A stretch of 64,000 bases of DNA from a bacterium. GTDB lineage: Bacteria > Patescibacteriota > Saccharimonadia > Saccharimonadales > UBA4665. A model generated the notes under the pieces. It was not told the DNA's origin. It did not search any database and was given only the letters and a program-made list of their open reading frames with translations. Shown in pieces: positions 7,412 to 17,321 of the stretch; position 1 is the stretch's first letter; every line of letters starts with the position of its first letter. A program made the position numbers and the translations under genes. The stretch is from positions 1-64,000 of the forward strand of contig JAJZAF010000002.1 of the NCBI GenBank assembly GCA_021799595.1, in the 5' to 3' direction.

Positions 7412-9895
7412 ATGATGCCAAATACCCCAGACTTTCAAGAATTCTTAAATCATCTTACTAATAATGCCCTGCAAAGTTTAAAGCACGCTGACGCTATTGC
7501 TCGGAGTTTTGGCAGCGCATATATCGGTACGGAGCATTTACTTCTCGGGGTGTTGGCACAAGATACTTCAATGGGCGCGAAACTATTAGACGGGGCTGGT
7601 GTAACGCTCGATAGGGCTCGACTGGCGCTCAATATGACTCCAAAAACGCTTGTTATTAATGTTGGCGGCGCAAAAGGCTTAAGCGAGACAGCCAAGCTGA
7701 CTCTCAAGATGGCATATGACATTGCTCAGGATTATGATCAAGACTACTGCGGAACTGAGCATATTCTTTACAGTATTTTGTCGCAAAAGAATGCCCGGGC
7801 TACCATTTTGCTGAGGGACATGAATGTCAATATAGACAATTTGACGAGCGAGTTGGAGCAATTCTTAAACCATCAGCAATATGAAGAGCAACTAGTGGGT
7901 GGCAGTGGCCGGTCTAGAAGCAAGAAGGCTCCCAAAAAAACTGCCTTAGACTTTTTCGGTACTGATTTGACCTTCATGGCCAGACAAGGCAAGCTCGACC
8001 CGGTTGTCGGACGAGATAGCCAGATCCGCCGAGTCATTACAATCTTAAATCGCCGCACCAAAAATAATCCCGTATTAATTGGGGAACCAGGAGTTGGTAA
8101 GACAGCCATTGTGGAAGGATTAGCGCAGCGGATTGTCGCTGAAGATGTGCCGGATAATTTACTAGATAAACGAATAGTTATCCTCGATTTGGCTGGAATG
8201 ATTGCTGGCACAAAGTATCGCGGTGAGTTTGAAGAGCGTCTCAAAAAAGTTATGATTGAACTGGAAAAAGACTCCAGTGTTATTGTTTTTATTGACGAAC
8301 TACATCTAATTGTCGGAGCCGGTGCAGCGGAGGGCGCCATGGATGCTGGCAATATCTTAAAGCCGGCTCTCGCTCGAGGCAAGATGCAACTAATCGGGGC
8401 CACTACGACTGTTGAGTATACAAAGCATATTGAGAAGGACGCGGCTCTCGAACGACGCTTTCAGCCGATCCAAGTACCAGAAACTACCGTCGCAGAAACG
8501 GTTGCCATATTGAAAGGATTGCGCAAGCACTATGAAAACTTTCATGGTGTTAGCTTAAGCGATGAGGTCTTAGAAGATGCTACATTTTTTGCTAAGCGCT
8601 ATCTCAATGACCGCTATATGCCGGACAAGGCAATCGACCTGATTGACGAAACCTCTGCCCATTTACGTGTTGATAAGGGCAAGACATCACCCGAGGTGCG
8701 GGCGCTGCAAAAGGAGTTGAGACTAGTCAATGCCCAAATTGAAGAAGCTGTCGACAGTGAGGATTATGAGCGAGCTGCCCGAGCCAAGACCAGAGCTTCT
8801 CAGATTAATGAGAAACTTAAAAGTCTTCATGCTACCCAGAAACAGCAGAAAAGGCTGAACATTAGTAGTGAGGATCTGGCGGATGTCGTTGCTCGCATTA
8901 CTGGTGTGCCTGTTCGTAAAGTCATTCGTAGTGAAGCGAAATACTTACTCACCTTGGAGAAAACCCTCAGTAAATACGTGATAGGACAGAAAGAAGCAGT
9001 CACGGCTGTCTCAAAGGCCATTCGCCGTAACCGCAGCGGCATAGGCAGCGATAAGCGGCCGATCGGATCATTTATTTTTCTTGGTCCAACCGGCGTTGGC
9101 AAGACAGAACTTGCGCGTGTACTGGCGCGCGAGTTTTTCGGCAGCGACAATGCATTAGTGAAAATAGATATGAGCGAATTCAGCGAACACCACAACGTAG
9201 CCCGTCTCGTCGGAGCTCCAGCCGGTTATGTCGGTTACGATGACGGCGGACAGTTGACTGATAAAATTCGACGGCAGCCATATAGCTTAGTATTGTTTGA
9301 TGAGATCGAAAAAGCTCATCCTGATGCCTTCAATATGCTTCTACAAATAATGGAAGATGGCTACCTGACTGATGCCAAAGGGCGGCGCATTGATTTCACA
9401 AATACCATAGTCATCATGACCAGTAACATCGGAGCGGAGAAACTTCAAAAAGAAGCTAATTTAGGTTTCCATGCTAATAATGCCGATGACCTTAAAGATC
9501 TGGAAGAACTTCATAAAATGAATGAGAGCCGGGTACTTGATGAATTAAAGAAACTGCTCAGGCCGGAACTCCTTAATCGAATCGATAAAACCATTGTCTT
9601 CCATTCGCTGACCAAGAAAGATATCTATAAGATTATTGATCTTCAGATTGATGAACTGCGCGCTCGTTTGCAGCGTAAAGGCTTAAGTGTTGAACTGTCC
9701 AGTGGCGCCAAGGCTTATCTACTGAAAAATGGATATGATGCTCATAACGGCGTCCGACCGCTGAGGCGCCTGATACAGGACACTATTGAAGATCAACTGT
9801 CGCTCAATCTGCTCGACGATAAATATACGAAAGGTGATATTATTCAAGTTGATACCAAAAAGGGCGTCCTTGAATATGCCGTCACCAACGAATAA
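7412..9895 (+). CDS. clpC: ClpC-type AAA+ unfoldase of the Clp protease
   Basis: Hexameric ATPase that unfolds proteins for ClpP. It is 827 aa from the ATG at 7412, preceded by AAAGGAGAG at a good distance. Domains: Clp N-terminal repeat domain (1-145), AAA1 with Walker A GEPGVGKT (224-231) and Walker B VIVFIDE, a short UVR/M-domain coiled coil typical of ClpC (about 445-475, [13 protein letters not shown]), AAA2 with Walker A GPTGVGKT (558-565), and the ClpB-D2-small C-terminal domain. Its leader of about 55 nt follows the CIRCE promoter. The downstream peptidase gene overlaps it by 20 nt. clpP (23809) has the same operator. Confidence 0.96.
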   Translation: MMPNTPDFQEFLNHLTNNALQSLKHADAIARSFGSAYIGTEHLLLGVLAQDTSMGAKLLDGAGVTLDRARLALNMTPKTLVINVGGAKGLSETAKLTLKMAYDIAQDYDQDYCGTEHILYSILSQKNARATILLRDMNVNIDNLTSELEQFLNHQQYEEQLVGGSGRSRSKKAPKKTALDFFGTDLTFMARQGKLDPVVGRDSQIRRVITILNRRTKNNPVLIGEPGVGKTAIVEGLAQRIVAEDVPDNLLDKRIVILDLAGMIAGTKYRGEFEERLKKVMIELEKDSSVIVFIDELHLIVGAGAAEGAMDAGNILKPALARGKMQLIGATTTVEYTKHIEKDAALERRFQPIQVPETTVAETVAILKGLRKHYENFHGVSLSDEVLEDATFFAKRYLNDRYMPDKAIDLIDETSAHLRVDKGKTSPEVRALQKELRLVNAQIEEAVDSEDYERAARAKTRASQINEKLKSLHATQKQQKRLNISSEDLADVVARITGVPVRKVIRSEAKYLLTLEKTLSKYVIGQKEAVTAVSKAIRRNRSGIGSDKRPIGSFIFLGPTGVGKTELARVLAREFFGSDNALVKIDMSEFSEHHNVARLVGAPAGYVGYDDGGQLTDKIRRQPYSLVLFDEIEKAHPDAFNMLLQIMEDGYLTDAKGRRIDFTNTIVIMTSNIGAEKLQKEANLGFHANNADDLKDLEELHKMNESRVLDELKKLLRPELLNRIDKTIVFHSLTKKDIYKIIDLQIDELRARLQRKGLSVELSSGAKAYLLKNGYDAHNGVRPLRRLIQDTIEDQLSLNLLDDKYTKGDIIQVDTKKGVLEYAVTNE

Positions 9896-10916
9896 TTTTT
9901 CGAATAATTTTTTAAGTGCAACACCAGCGCCGAAACATCATTATTGGCTGGCTGTAATTGGTGTGCTGACGTGGTTAATTCTGGTCGGTGTGCTTTTGTA
10001 TAATCGCCAGAGCATTATTGATTGGTTTCGCTTGCTTGGGTATGTACCGCCGAACGCAGTCATTACGCTTGCCAACGATGATACCATGACACCGTATACA
10101 CGGCATTTGTTTTACTTAAATCGACCACAGTTATTAACGTCGGTCACCAGCTTTCGGTTACACTGTCCTGAGGATGAAAATACTATCGTGCTCGGTTGCT
10201 ATCATCCTGACCAGGACGGTATTTTTATCTACGCTGTGACTGATCCGACACTATATGGAGTTCAGCAGGTAACGGCGGCGCATGAAGTTCTTCATGCTGT
10301 CTATGCTCGATTAACAAGCGCCCAGCGCACCCAGTTGGATAACGAGCTAGTGGCATATGATCGTCATGGCTTGACTAGCCCACTTGTTAAAGCGGAAGTA
10401 AAATTATATGAAAAAACAGAGCCTAACAGCGTCTATGATGAAATGAGCTGTACGTTTGGTACGGAGATTGCTGATCTGCCGGCCGGACTAAACAATTATT
10501 ACAAAAAGTACTTCTATAACCGACAGGCTATTGTTGCTTATGAAAACCATTACCAGGGAGAATTTGCATCCCGTGAGAATATTATTGCTAGTGACGATAC
10601 ACAGCTAATGAGCTGGAAGGCTGACATTAATTCTTTAGAGGCGCTGCTGAAAACCTTGCTTATGTCTCTTAACGCTCAAAGTGCGAGCCTAAATGGCCTA
10701 AGAATAAGTGGCAATATTGCTGCCTATAACCAAGGTGTCTCAACATATAACAGTGCCGTGGATAGTTATAACGAGAAAGTTAAGCAGATTCAGGCCTTAA
10801 TCAGTCAGTATAACCAGTTAGTCGATAGTCGCAACCAAGTAGCAGGGCAATTGTCTGTCTTAGCTGGGGCCTTGGATACTCGTATTACTGAGACAACCAA
10901 GCCTCTTACACCATAG
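9876..10916 (+). CDS. Membrane-anchored putative zinc metallopeptidase (HExxH)
   Basis: 346 aa from the ATG at 9876, which lies inside the end of clpC (20-nt overlap), pointing to coupled translation. One transmembrane segment (about 18-40) precedes a domain with HEVLH (136-140) and, further on, a DEMSCTFGTE segment that could supply the third zinc ligand. The last 90 residues are rich in Asn/Tyr/Gln heptads and probably form a coiled coil. The catalytic domain is likely extracytoplasmic, though orientation is inferred. I do not recognise the exact family. Confidence 0.65.
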   Translation: MPSPTNNFSNNFLSATPAPKHHYWLAVIGVLTWLILVGVLLYNRQSIIDWFRLLGYVPPNAVITLANDDTMTPYTRHLFYLNRPQLLTSVTSFRLHCPEDENTIVLGCYHPDQDGIFIYAVTDPTLYGVQQVTAAHEVLHAVYARLTSAQRTQLDNELVAYDRHGLTSPLVKAEVKLYEKTEPNSVYDEMSCTFGTEIADLPAGLNNYYKKYFYNRQAIVAYENHYQGEFASRENIIASDDTQLMSWKADINSLEALLKTLLMSLNAQSASLNGLRISGNIAAYNQGVSTYNSAVDSYNEKVKQIQALISQYNQLVDSRNQVAGQLSVLAGALDTRITETTKPLTP

Positions 10917-10954
10917 GCACTGAAGCTAGGTCGGTGTACACTTTTAGATACACT

Positions 10955-12295
10955 ATGCCAAAGAAACCATTAAGTCGTTACGTTTGCAGTCATTGCGGCT
11001 TCGTGATGAGTAGCTGGAGCGGGCGTTGTCCGGAGTGTGATGAGTGGGACGCACTAGAAGAACAGTTGACAAAGGAAAGTGTTACAGGCAGTCTTGCTCA
11101 GGGGCGCCCGCTGAAACCCGAAACAGTTACAAACAGTATTCGTAGCGACCAAAAACGATTGAAAACTGGTGTGGCCGATATAGACAATGTACTCGGTGGC
11201 GGTTTCGTGGTCGGCAGTGTTAATCTTATTGCTGGCCAACCGGGGGTTGGCAAAAGTACGCTGCTATTGCAACTGGCTCATACAGTAGCCGCTAGCCAGC
11301 CGGTGCTATATGTCAGTGGCGAAGAATCAGTTCATCAAATTGGTTTACGAGCGCAAAGGCTCGAGACGCTTAATTCAAAACTTGAGCTGGTAACATCTAA
11401 TCTGGCCGACGATATTGCTGCCACTATTACGAACGGGCCATACAAATTGGTGATTGTTGATTCTATTCAGACCATTACATGCAGTGCATTAAGCGCTGCA
11501 GCTGGTACTGTTTCGCAGATCACTAACAGCACGAATATGTTAACTCAAGCCGCCAAGCAGACCAACACAGCGCTTATCTTAGTCGGGCATGTTACAAAGG
11601 AGGGCGCTATTGCTGGTCCGAAGGTATTGGAACATCTCGTCGATAGCGTACTGGAACTTGAGGGCGACGCGTATGGTGGGTTTAAGATACTTCGAGCCAA
11701 CAAAAACCGGTTCGGTTCAACACTTGAGACAGCTATATTAGAAATGACCGACAACGGCCTAAAAGATGTCGAGAATCCCTCGGCAGCACTTCTCGCTGAG
11801 CGTCAGATTACTGATGGTTCGATCGTACTGGCGACGCTGGAAGGTACCCGACCGCTACTTGTTGAAGTACAGGCCCTCGTTAATCGGACAGCCTATGGCT
11901 ACCCCAAACGGGCCGCTAGTGGTTTTGATCTAAACCGACTGAACTTACTCATTGCTATGCTTGAGCGGCGTACGAAACTGAAACTAGCCGACCATGATAT
12001 CTACGTAAACATTGTCGGCGGTATTCGTGTCCGTGAACCGGCTGCTGATTTAGCAGTCTGTTTAGCCATTGGCTCAGCCGCTAAAGGACTCCAGCTAAAG
12101 CAGAATAGAGTCGTATTTGGCGAAGTTGGCTTAAGCGGTGAAGTCCGGCATGTCTCGCACGCTGAGAAACGATTGGCAGAAGGTAGAAAGCTAGGGTTTA
12201 TGGGGGCCGTTGGCCCAGTCTCAAGCGGCAAAAGACTAGCGGGACTTTTTGGAGTGAAAGATGTGCGTGCGGCGTTAAATCAGTTTTTAGATTAA
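10955..12295 (+). CDS. radA: DNA repair protein RadA/Sms
   Basis: RecA-like ATPase that drives branch migration in recombinational repair. It is 446 aa when started at the ATG at 10955 (MPKKPLSRYVC). Elements in order: N-terminal C4 zinc finger (C11, C14, C25, C28), Walker A GQPGVGKST (94-102), Walker B LVIVDSIQT, the RadA signature KNRFG (250-254), and a C-terminal Lon-protease-like domain without the protease residues. The zinc finger is intact here, in contrast to RpoC and L36 in the same window. The 3' end overlaps the convergent penicillin-binding gene by 4 nt, with no terminator between. Confidence 0.96.
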   Translation: MPKKPLSRYVCSHCGFVMSSWSGRCPECDEWDALEEQLTKESVTGSLAQGRPLKPETVTNSIRSDQKRLKTGVADIDNVLGGGFVVGSVNLIAGQPGVGKSTLLLQLAHTVAASQPVLYVSGEESVHQIGLRAQRLETLNSKLELVTSNLADDIAATITNGPYKLVIVDSIQTITCSALSAAAGTVSQITNSTNMLTQAAKQTNTALILVGHVTKEGAIAGPKVLEHLVDSVLELEGDAYGGFKILRANKNRFGSTLETAILEMTDNGLKDVENPSAALLAERQITDGSIVLATLEGTRPLLVEVQALVNRTAYGYPKRAASGFDLNRLNLLIAMLERRTKLKLADHDIYVNIVGGIRVREPAADLAVCLAIGSAAKGLQLKQNRVVFGEVGLSGEVRHVSHAEKRLAEGRKLGFMGAVGPVSSGKRLAGLFGVKDVRAALNQFLD

Positions 12296-15200
12296 GGTCC
12301 GCTGTAGGTCACATTGACAGTATTTGAGGTATCCCCGTCACTATCTGTTACCTGAATGGCGTTATTGCCTGGTGTAAGAGTAATGCTACACCCTGAGCTA
12401 GTGCAGCCGGTGCCTTGACCATTGTCTGTAACAGTGAAGGATCCTTGACCGCCTGTCCAAGTAACAGTTGCACTAGAAGAGTTTGGTGATGATGCCACCG
12501 TTGTAGTAATAGGACTAGAAGCAACGTAACTCATACTTTGACTGGCGCTACCTTCATACAACACACTGTCGGTCACTATCGCTCTTAGAGTTCCGCCTCC
12601 TGATGATTTGGGCGTATAGGTAAATGAGACCGTACTTGGCGATGTACTAACATAAGAACTATATATTCTGGTGCCGTTTAGTGTAATTTCGACGATACCA
12701 GGGTACTGAGGGAATTGAGGACTGCTTAAGGGGTGTGTTCCTTGTGTAACGGTAGCAGTGATAGTACAGGAATCGGTACAGGTTGCCGGCGCAGTCAGAG
12801 TCACTGTCGGCGGGCTGTCGTTACAATTATGGATGTCGTCATAGGCTGAGGCTGAGTTACTGGTGCTCGTATGAGTTGCTGTGCCAATATTTGCTTCGCC
12901 TCCCTTGAAGACGTCTACGTTCCAATCACTGGCAGATCCGCCACCATTATAGATAGTTTCTCGGGCGAGCGGAGGCGTACAACTGGTGGCAAGTAAACCG
13001 GATACTTTATCAATAGTTTGACTGCTACTTTTACCTGAGGAATTGCCACCGACGTACCAAGAAGGGTAGAGATCGTCAGTTGGACCCGGCACCTCAGCTC
13101 CATATCCTGGGGAAACTTCTTGAACATAACCTGGTAAAATCTTGATTCCTGCGGGCTGAGCCCAATTAACGGGTTTAGTATGGAGTGCTGTCAGTGCTTG
13201 CTCAAGCCATGTCCTGGTAATTGGTTCGGTGATATCTTCCATGTGCCCTTCTATGAGCGGTTGACTAAGTGTATGATAGCCGGCAAAACCAACAACTGCA
13301 TATTGTGTATTCCAGGCGGTCATTAGGCCGTTATAGTTTTGGTTTTCAGTACCGGTTTTGACGGCTATATCCCAACCGTCGTAATGCTGGAATTTCTGAT
13401 ATGACAACAAATATGTCGCGCGTGGATCATCAAGCATTGAATTAACTATGTAAGCACTTTCTGGTGAGAAGACTTGCTTGCTTTTCGGCTGTTTCCACTG
13501 GTAAATAGTTTTTCCAGAAGCATCAATAATTTGTTTGATATATGTCTGTGGTATTTCTTGACCCAAACGGGCTAGAGTAGCATCTCCATTAACTTCATTA
13601 TTGAGGTCAATGTAACCACCACCGATGGCCGCTGAGCCATAACACTGTGTTTGCTGAGCTTTGGTTGCTGTTTCTAGGTTTACGCCCTGCTGATAACAAG
13701 CGTAGGCATTGGGTGTGCCAATAGCTTCGTTGGCCATACTAATCCATTTGTTAACTGAATTGACGTCAGCTTGAGTAATAGTTCCATTGCCGCTATTTAA
13801 CTCATTTGCAGGAGCAGGTACCACTTCATAAGAGGCTTTAACCGCCGGCACGTTACGTGAACCTGCTAGGGCATAGCGGATTGTTTCTGGCCCTGGATAG
13901 GTGAAGTTGTCGTCCCAGAGACAATTTCCTCCGTTGCTCGTAGCGGTTGGCTGAGCTTTATTGGTGCATGGGTAACCAGGCAAAGGTTGCTGGCTATCAT
14001 AGAAAGCTGAACCGGCACCGACATTATTATTATTCTGAATAAGGGCGGCATACATAAATGGCTTCATACTAGAACCGGGGGACAGCAGTGTTGAGGCATA
14101 ATCGATTTGTCCATCAATAGGATTATTAAAGTTTTCGCCGCCGACTTGGGCAACTACTTGTCCGGTCTTGACATCTTCGGCCACCATTGCTTCCTCATCA
14201 CCGTTGACTGCTGCGACATTACTAGCGTTAGCTGCAATGTCTTTTTCAGCATCTTGTTGCAGAGGAAGATTGAGGGTAGTGATGACTTTCCACCCGCCGC
14301 GATTAACTGTTGTGGCGCCGTACGTCTGCTCCAATTGTTGCTTGGCTTCTAAAACAAAGTATGGTGCAATAATGTTCTGATACTTTGATTCTAGCGGGTG
14401 AACAAGTGCGAGCACGTTAACTTTCTTGGCTGCATTAGCCTGGGATTGTGTAATGTAGTGCTGTTGAGCCATCAGATTAAGGATATAGTGCTGCCTGGCC
14501 AAGAGCGCGCTGGCGCTGAACGTGCCTTGGGTAATAGCTGAATTCCATTGGCTGCTGTCGTATGGTGAGTAATAGCTTGGGGCTTGTGGTATGGCAGATA
14601 GCATAGCGGCTTCCGGCAAGGTTAGGTCAGCTGCAGAAGTATGGAAGTAATCTTCGGCGGCGCTTTGAACACCATATTCAATGCCGCCGTAGGGAGCAAT
14701 ATTGAGGTACCCGGTTAGGATTTGACTCTTGGAATATTCTCGGCCTAGTTCAATGGCAAGAATCAGCTCTTTGATTTTTCTTGTGATGGTACGATTGTCT
14801 GTCCAGCCTTCGTTCAGCTTCACAAGCTGTTGGGTAATGGTGGAGCCACCTTCGAGCGTGTTCCCGCCGCCAAAGACGTCATGTACAGCAGCGCGGGCAA
14901 TGCCGCGAATATCAAAGGCCCCTTCTGTATAGAAGTTCTTGTCCTCAATAGCAACAGTTGCCTCCTTCATGTATGGTGAGATCTGATTACTGCTTACCGG
15001 GATTCGCTTGACGGCATTATAGTCTTGCCACAGGAGTACCTTACCTGTACTGTCATAATAATCAATACTGCCGCCAAGGTTTTGTCCAGATAGATTGTCA
15101 ATAACAGGTAGGTCGCGGCGAAAATAGGCAAACAAACCAACCGTCAGAAAGAAACCGACAACGATGCAGACACCAATAACCTTGAGGGCCATAAAGGCGC

Positions 15201-15438
15201 CTTCACGACTGAACCAATAGTGATAGACACGCTTGGGGTGCATGCGATATGCGAGTCGCTTCCAACGGTCTTTCGGTAGCGTGCTTAGATAAGCGGCCCG
15301 AGCTGCTTCGCGCTCGGCTTTCCGGGCTTTTTTACGGTCGCTCATGGACCGGTTGAGTTTGATCGTCCGGCCACTTTTGGTTGTAATAGAGGCATTCCGT
15401 AAACGATGTCGATTACGGCGACCTGTACTTTTGTTCAT
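12292..15438 (-). CDS. Class A penicillin-binding protein (transglycosylase/transpeptidase) with C-terminal Ig-like region
   Basis: Bifunctional peptidoglycan synthase of the PBP1A type, 1048 aa. A basic cytoplasmic N-terminus precedes one transmembrane helix (about 83-108). The GT51 transglycosylase domain contains EDKNFYTEGAFDI and GGSTITQQLVK. The transpeptidase domain has SSMK (catalytic S456, K459), SRN (527-529) and KTG (694-696). The last 190 or so residues are Ser/Thr/Gly-rich with two closely spaced Cys pairs (CTDSC and CTSSGC), suggesting Ig-like or invasin-like surface modules stabilised by disulfides. A TATAAT at 15482-15477 lies 38 nt upstream of the ATG on this strand. Confidence 0.93.
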   Translation of the reverse strand: MNKSTGRRNRHRLRNASITTKSGRTIKLNRSMSDRKKARKAEREAARAAYLSTLPKDRWKRLAYRMHPKRVYHYWFSREGAFMALKVIGVCIVVGFFLTVGLFAYFRRDLPVIDNLSGQNLGGSIDYYDSTGKVLLWQDYNAVKRIPVSSNQISPYMKEATVAIEDKNFYTEGAFDIRGIARAAVHDVFGGGNTLEGGSTITQQLVKLNEGWTDNRTITRKIKELILAIELGREYSKSQILTGYLNIAPYGGIEYGVQSAAEDYFHTSAADLTLPEAAMLSAIPQAPSYYSPYDSSQWNSAITQGTFSASALLARQHYILNLMAQQHYITQSQANAAKKVNVLALVHPLESKYQNIIAPYFVLEAKQQLEQTYGATTVNRGGWKVITTLNLPLQQDAEKDIAANASNVAAVNGDEEAMVAEDVKTGQVVAQVGGENFNNPIDGQIDYASTLLSPGSSMKPFMYAALIQNNNNVGAGSAFYDSQQPLPGYPCTNKAQPTATSNGGNCLWDDNFTYPGPETIRYALAGSRNVPAVKASYEVVPAPANELNSGNGTITQADVNSVNKWISMANEAIGTPNAYACYQQGVNLETATKAQQTQCYGSAAIGGGYIDLNNEVNGDATLARLGQEIPQTYIKQIIDASGKTIYQWKQPKSKQVFSPESAYIVNSMLDDPRATYLLSYQKFQHYDGWDIAVKTGTENQNYNGLMTAWNTQYAVVGFAGYHTLSQPLIEGHMEDITEPITRTWLEQALTALHTKPVNWAQPAGIKILPGYVQEVSPGYGAEVPGPTDDLYPSWYVGGNSSGKSSSQTIDKVSGLLATSCTPPLARETIYNGGGSASDWNVDVFKGGEANIGTATHTSTSNSASAYDDIHNCNDSPPTVTLTAPATCTDSCTITATVTQGTHPLSSPQFPQYPGIVEITLNGTRIYSSYVSTSPSTVSFTYTPKSSGGGTLRAIVTDSVLYEGSASQSMSYVASSPITTTVASSPNSSSATVTWTGGQGSFTVTDNGQGTGCTSSGCSITLTPGNNAIQVTDSDGDTSNTVNVTYSGP

Positions 15439-15561
15439 AGTACGCTAATATTACCCATGATTAAAAAGCTACTGCTATTATAGCAAACATTCTCCTTAAA
15501 AAACTATAGTTTTGTAACTCTCACAGGCTTTTCTCAGTCACTTGAAGCGTCTTCCGTGCGG

Positions 15562-15567
15562 TATACT
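15562..15567 (+). promoter_or_regulatory. -10 box of tyrS, leaderless spacing
   Basis: TATACT ends 6 nt before the tyrS ATG at 15574, leaving no room for a Shine-Dalgarno. A weak -35 candidate, TTGAAG (15542-15547), has a short 14-nt spacer. Confidence 0.55.
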
Positions 15568-15573
15568 ACTACC

Positions 15574-16827
15574 ATGACATTTACGGAAGAGCTGATTTGG
15601 CGCGGTTTTTTTCATCAAACTACTTATCCTGACGGCGGGCAGAACGCTCTAAACGGCTCGCCGCTGATATTTTACTGGGGCGTTGATCCGACAGCTGATT
15701 CTATGACGGTTGGCAATCTTGCAGTTGCCATGCTGGTGCGTCACTTTATATCTCATGGGCACAAAGCGGTTTTGCTCGTCGGGGGTGCAACCGGCTTGAT
15801 AGGTGATCCTGATGGCAAAAGTAGGGAGCGGGAGCTTTTGTCTAGCGAAGAAGTATCCGTCAATAAACAGAGGTTGGTTGAACAATACAGGCAATTGTTT
15901 ACAAACTTACCATTTGAAATTGTTGATAACTATGATTGGTTTAAAGACATACACTTTCTGGATTTTCTACGAGACATCGGGAAACACGTGCCACTCAGTC
16001 AGATGCTTGGCCGAGAGTTTGTGAACACCCGGCTAAAAGAAGAAGGTGGTGGTCTTAGCTATGCCGAATTTTCTTATATCTTAATTCAGGCATACGATTT
16101 TCTAAAATTATATCAAGATAAAGGCGTTCGGCTGCAGCTATGTGGCTCAGATCAATGGGGCAACTCAATTGCCGGTGTTGACCTGATCAGACGGATAGCT
16201 GGCGGCGAGGCGCACGTTTATGCAGCCCCGCTTGTCGTTAATTCTGTAACTGGACAGAAGTTTGGAAAAACCGAGACAGGCGCAATCTGGCTTGATGCAG
16301 CCAAAACCAGCCCGACACAGTTTTACCAGTTTTGGATTAACCAACCGGATGAGGCGGTTGAGGGGTACTTAAAGATTTTTACATTTATGGATAAGTTAAT
16401 GATTGAAGAGTTAATGGCTAAGCAGCAACGAGATCCGGGCGCTCGACCGGCACAAACTGCTCTGGCGGCCGCGGTGACTGACATTGTTCACGGGCAGCAG
16501 AAAACAGCTGCTGCTGTAGCAGTAACTGATGTGCTTGTTGGCAACAAAGCTGTCGGTGATCTTGATGGGACAGTCTTGCAAGAGTTACGATCAGAAATCC
16601 CAGTGGTATCAAGATCAATCGGTAGTGAGCTGGCTGAGGTGCTAACCGCAGGCGGATTGGCGACGTCCAAAACCGATGCTCGGCAATTGATAAGTAATAA
16701 TGCTATTAGTTTGAATGGTCAGAAGACATCACGCGAGCATTTGCAGGCAGATGATTTTCAAACCGGGCGTCTCCTTATCCGTCGAGGGAAAGCCTATCGC
16801 GATACCATGTTAGTAGAACTAACATAA
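15574..16827 (+). CDS. tyrS: Tyrosyl-tRNA synthetase
   Basis: Class I aminoacyl-tRNA synthetase charging tRNA-Tyr, 417 aa. The start at 15574 is set by the -10 box 6 nt upstream. The active-site block is PTADSMTVGNL. T40 of the family is kept, but both His of HIGH are replaced (T45 and N48, numbering matching the Bacillus enzyme). KFGKT (229-233) is the KMSKS equivalent. Tyr-binding elements YAEFSYILIQAYDF and LCGSDQWGN are intact. A C-terminal S4-like RNA-binding domain covers about the last 75 residues. The gene stands alone, with a weak hairpin (16860-16879) downstream. Confidence 0.96.
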   Translation: MTFTEELIWRGFFHQTTYPDGGQNALNGSPLIFYWGVDPTADSMTVGNLAVAMLVRHFISHGHKAVLLVGGATGLIGDPDGKSRERELLSSEEVSVNKQRLVEQYRQLFTNLPFEIVDNYDWFKDIHFLDFLRDIGKHVPLSQMLGREFVNTRLKEEGGGLSYAEFSYILIQAYDFLKLYQDKGVRLQLCGSDQWGNSIAGVDLIRRIAGGEAHVYAAPLVVNSVTGQKFGKTETGAIWLDAAKTSPTQFYQFWINQPDEAVEGYLKIFTFMDKLMIEELMAKQQRDPGARPAQTALAAAVTDIVHGQQKTAAAVAVTDVLVGNKAVGDLDGTVLQELRSEIPVVSRSIGSELAEVLTAGGLATSKTDARQLISNNAISLNGQKTSREHLQADDFQTGRLLIRRGKAYRDTMLVELT

Positions 16828-16859
16828 AGACTAAGTAATAAATCATAAAATAAAGGTTA

Positions 16860-16879
16860 AGCAACCAATTCGGGTTGCT
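16860..16879 (+). terminator. Hairpin after tyrS (weak terminator candidate)
   Basis: A perfect 7-bp stem AGCAACC/GGTTGCT with a 6-nt loop sits 33 nt after the tyrS stop. It is not followed by a T-run, so intrinsic termination is uncertain. Confidence 0.3.
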
Positions 16880-16967
16880 ATTAGAACATTAAAACTAATA
16901 AACGGAAACGGACAGTAATTAGTTCGTCGTATCCTAGTAAGTGCAAACATAACTAGGAGGAAATACG

Positions 16968-17072
16968 ATGAGAGCTATACGCTGCCCGTATTTGTATTGT
17001 AACAACGTAAAGAGGAATGGAACGAGAAATGGTAGACAGCGGTATTTATGCCATGACTGCCAGGCAACTTGA
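16968..17072 (+). pseudogene. Remnant of an IS transposase zinc-ribbon (InsA-like N-terminus)
   Basis: 34 codons beginning with ATG 8 nt after AGGAGG. The product has CPYLYCNN...RNGTRNGRQRYLCHDC, the Cys4 zinc-ribbon plus NG-RQRYLC block at the N-terminus of IS1/InsA-type and related transposases. A TGA comes exactly where the next conserved block would begin, and no continuation is visible in the following 240 nt. It is either a decayed element or a tiny retained zinc-ribbon protein. Confidence 0.55.
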
Positions 17073-17284
17073 GTCATAGTCTCATTTTACTCAAGCTCAA
17101 GCGTATCTGTATAAAAATCTTTAGCTTTGGCTGTATTGTTGACAGAGAAGCTACTAAATTTGCAATAATTTTATTCTTTGTTCCCCCCTTTAATGTACGT
17201 ATTTTTTCCTGAACTATATTGACCGTGTCTCTAAAAGTTTATAGGAGAAATATTAAATAAATGTTAATTCAAGCTGTAACCATA
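17073..17284. other. AT-rich intergenic region upstream of the 76-aa gene
   Basis: I see no gene, tRNA or clear repeat here. It may include the rest of a decayed insertion sequence, since the zinc-ribbon remnant ends at its left edge. Confidence 0.3.
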
Positions 17285-17314
17285 TTGCTGACAAAGTAAA
17301 TCGGATCATATAAT
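17285..17314 (+). promoter_or_regulatory. Promoter of the small gene at 17322
   Basis: TTGCTG (17285-17290), an 18-nt spacer and TATAAT (17309-17314). An ATG at 17313 overlaps the -10 box and so would lie outside the transcript. The in-frame ATG at 17322, 7 nt later, fits as a leaderless start. Confidence 0.55.
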
Positions 17315-17321
17315 GAACGAT

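Noticed and set aside
7873-8403. 176-aa minus-strand frame opposite clpC
   Set aside because: Ser/Pro/Arg-rich mirror of a conserved AAA domain; shadow.
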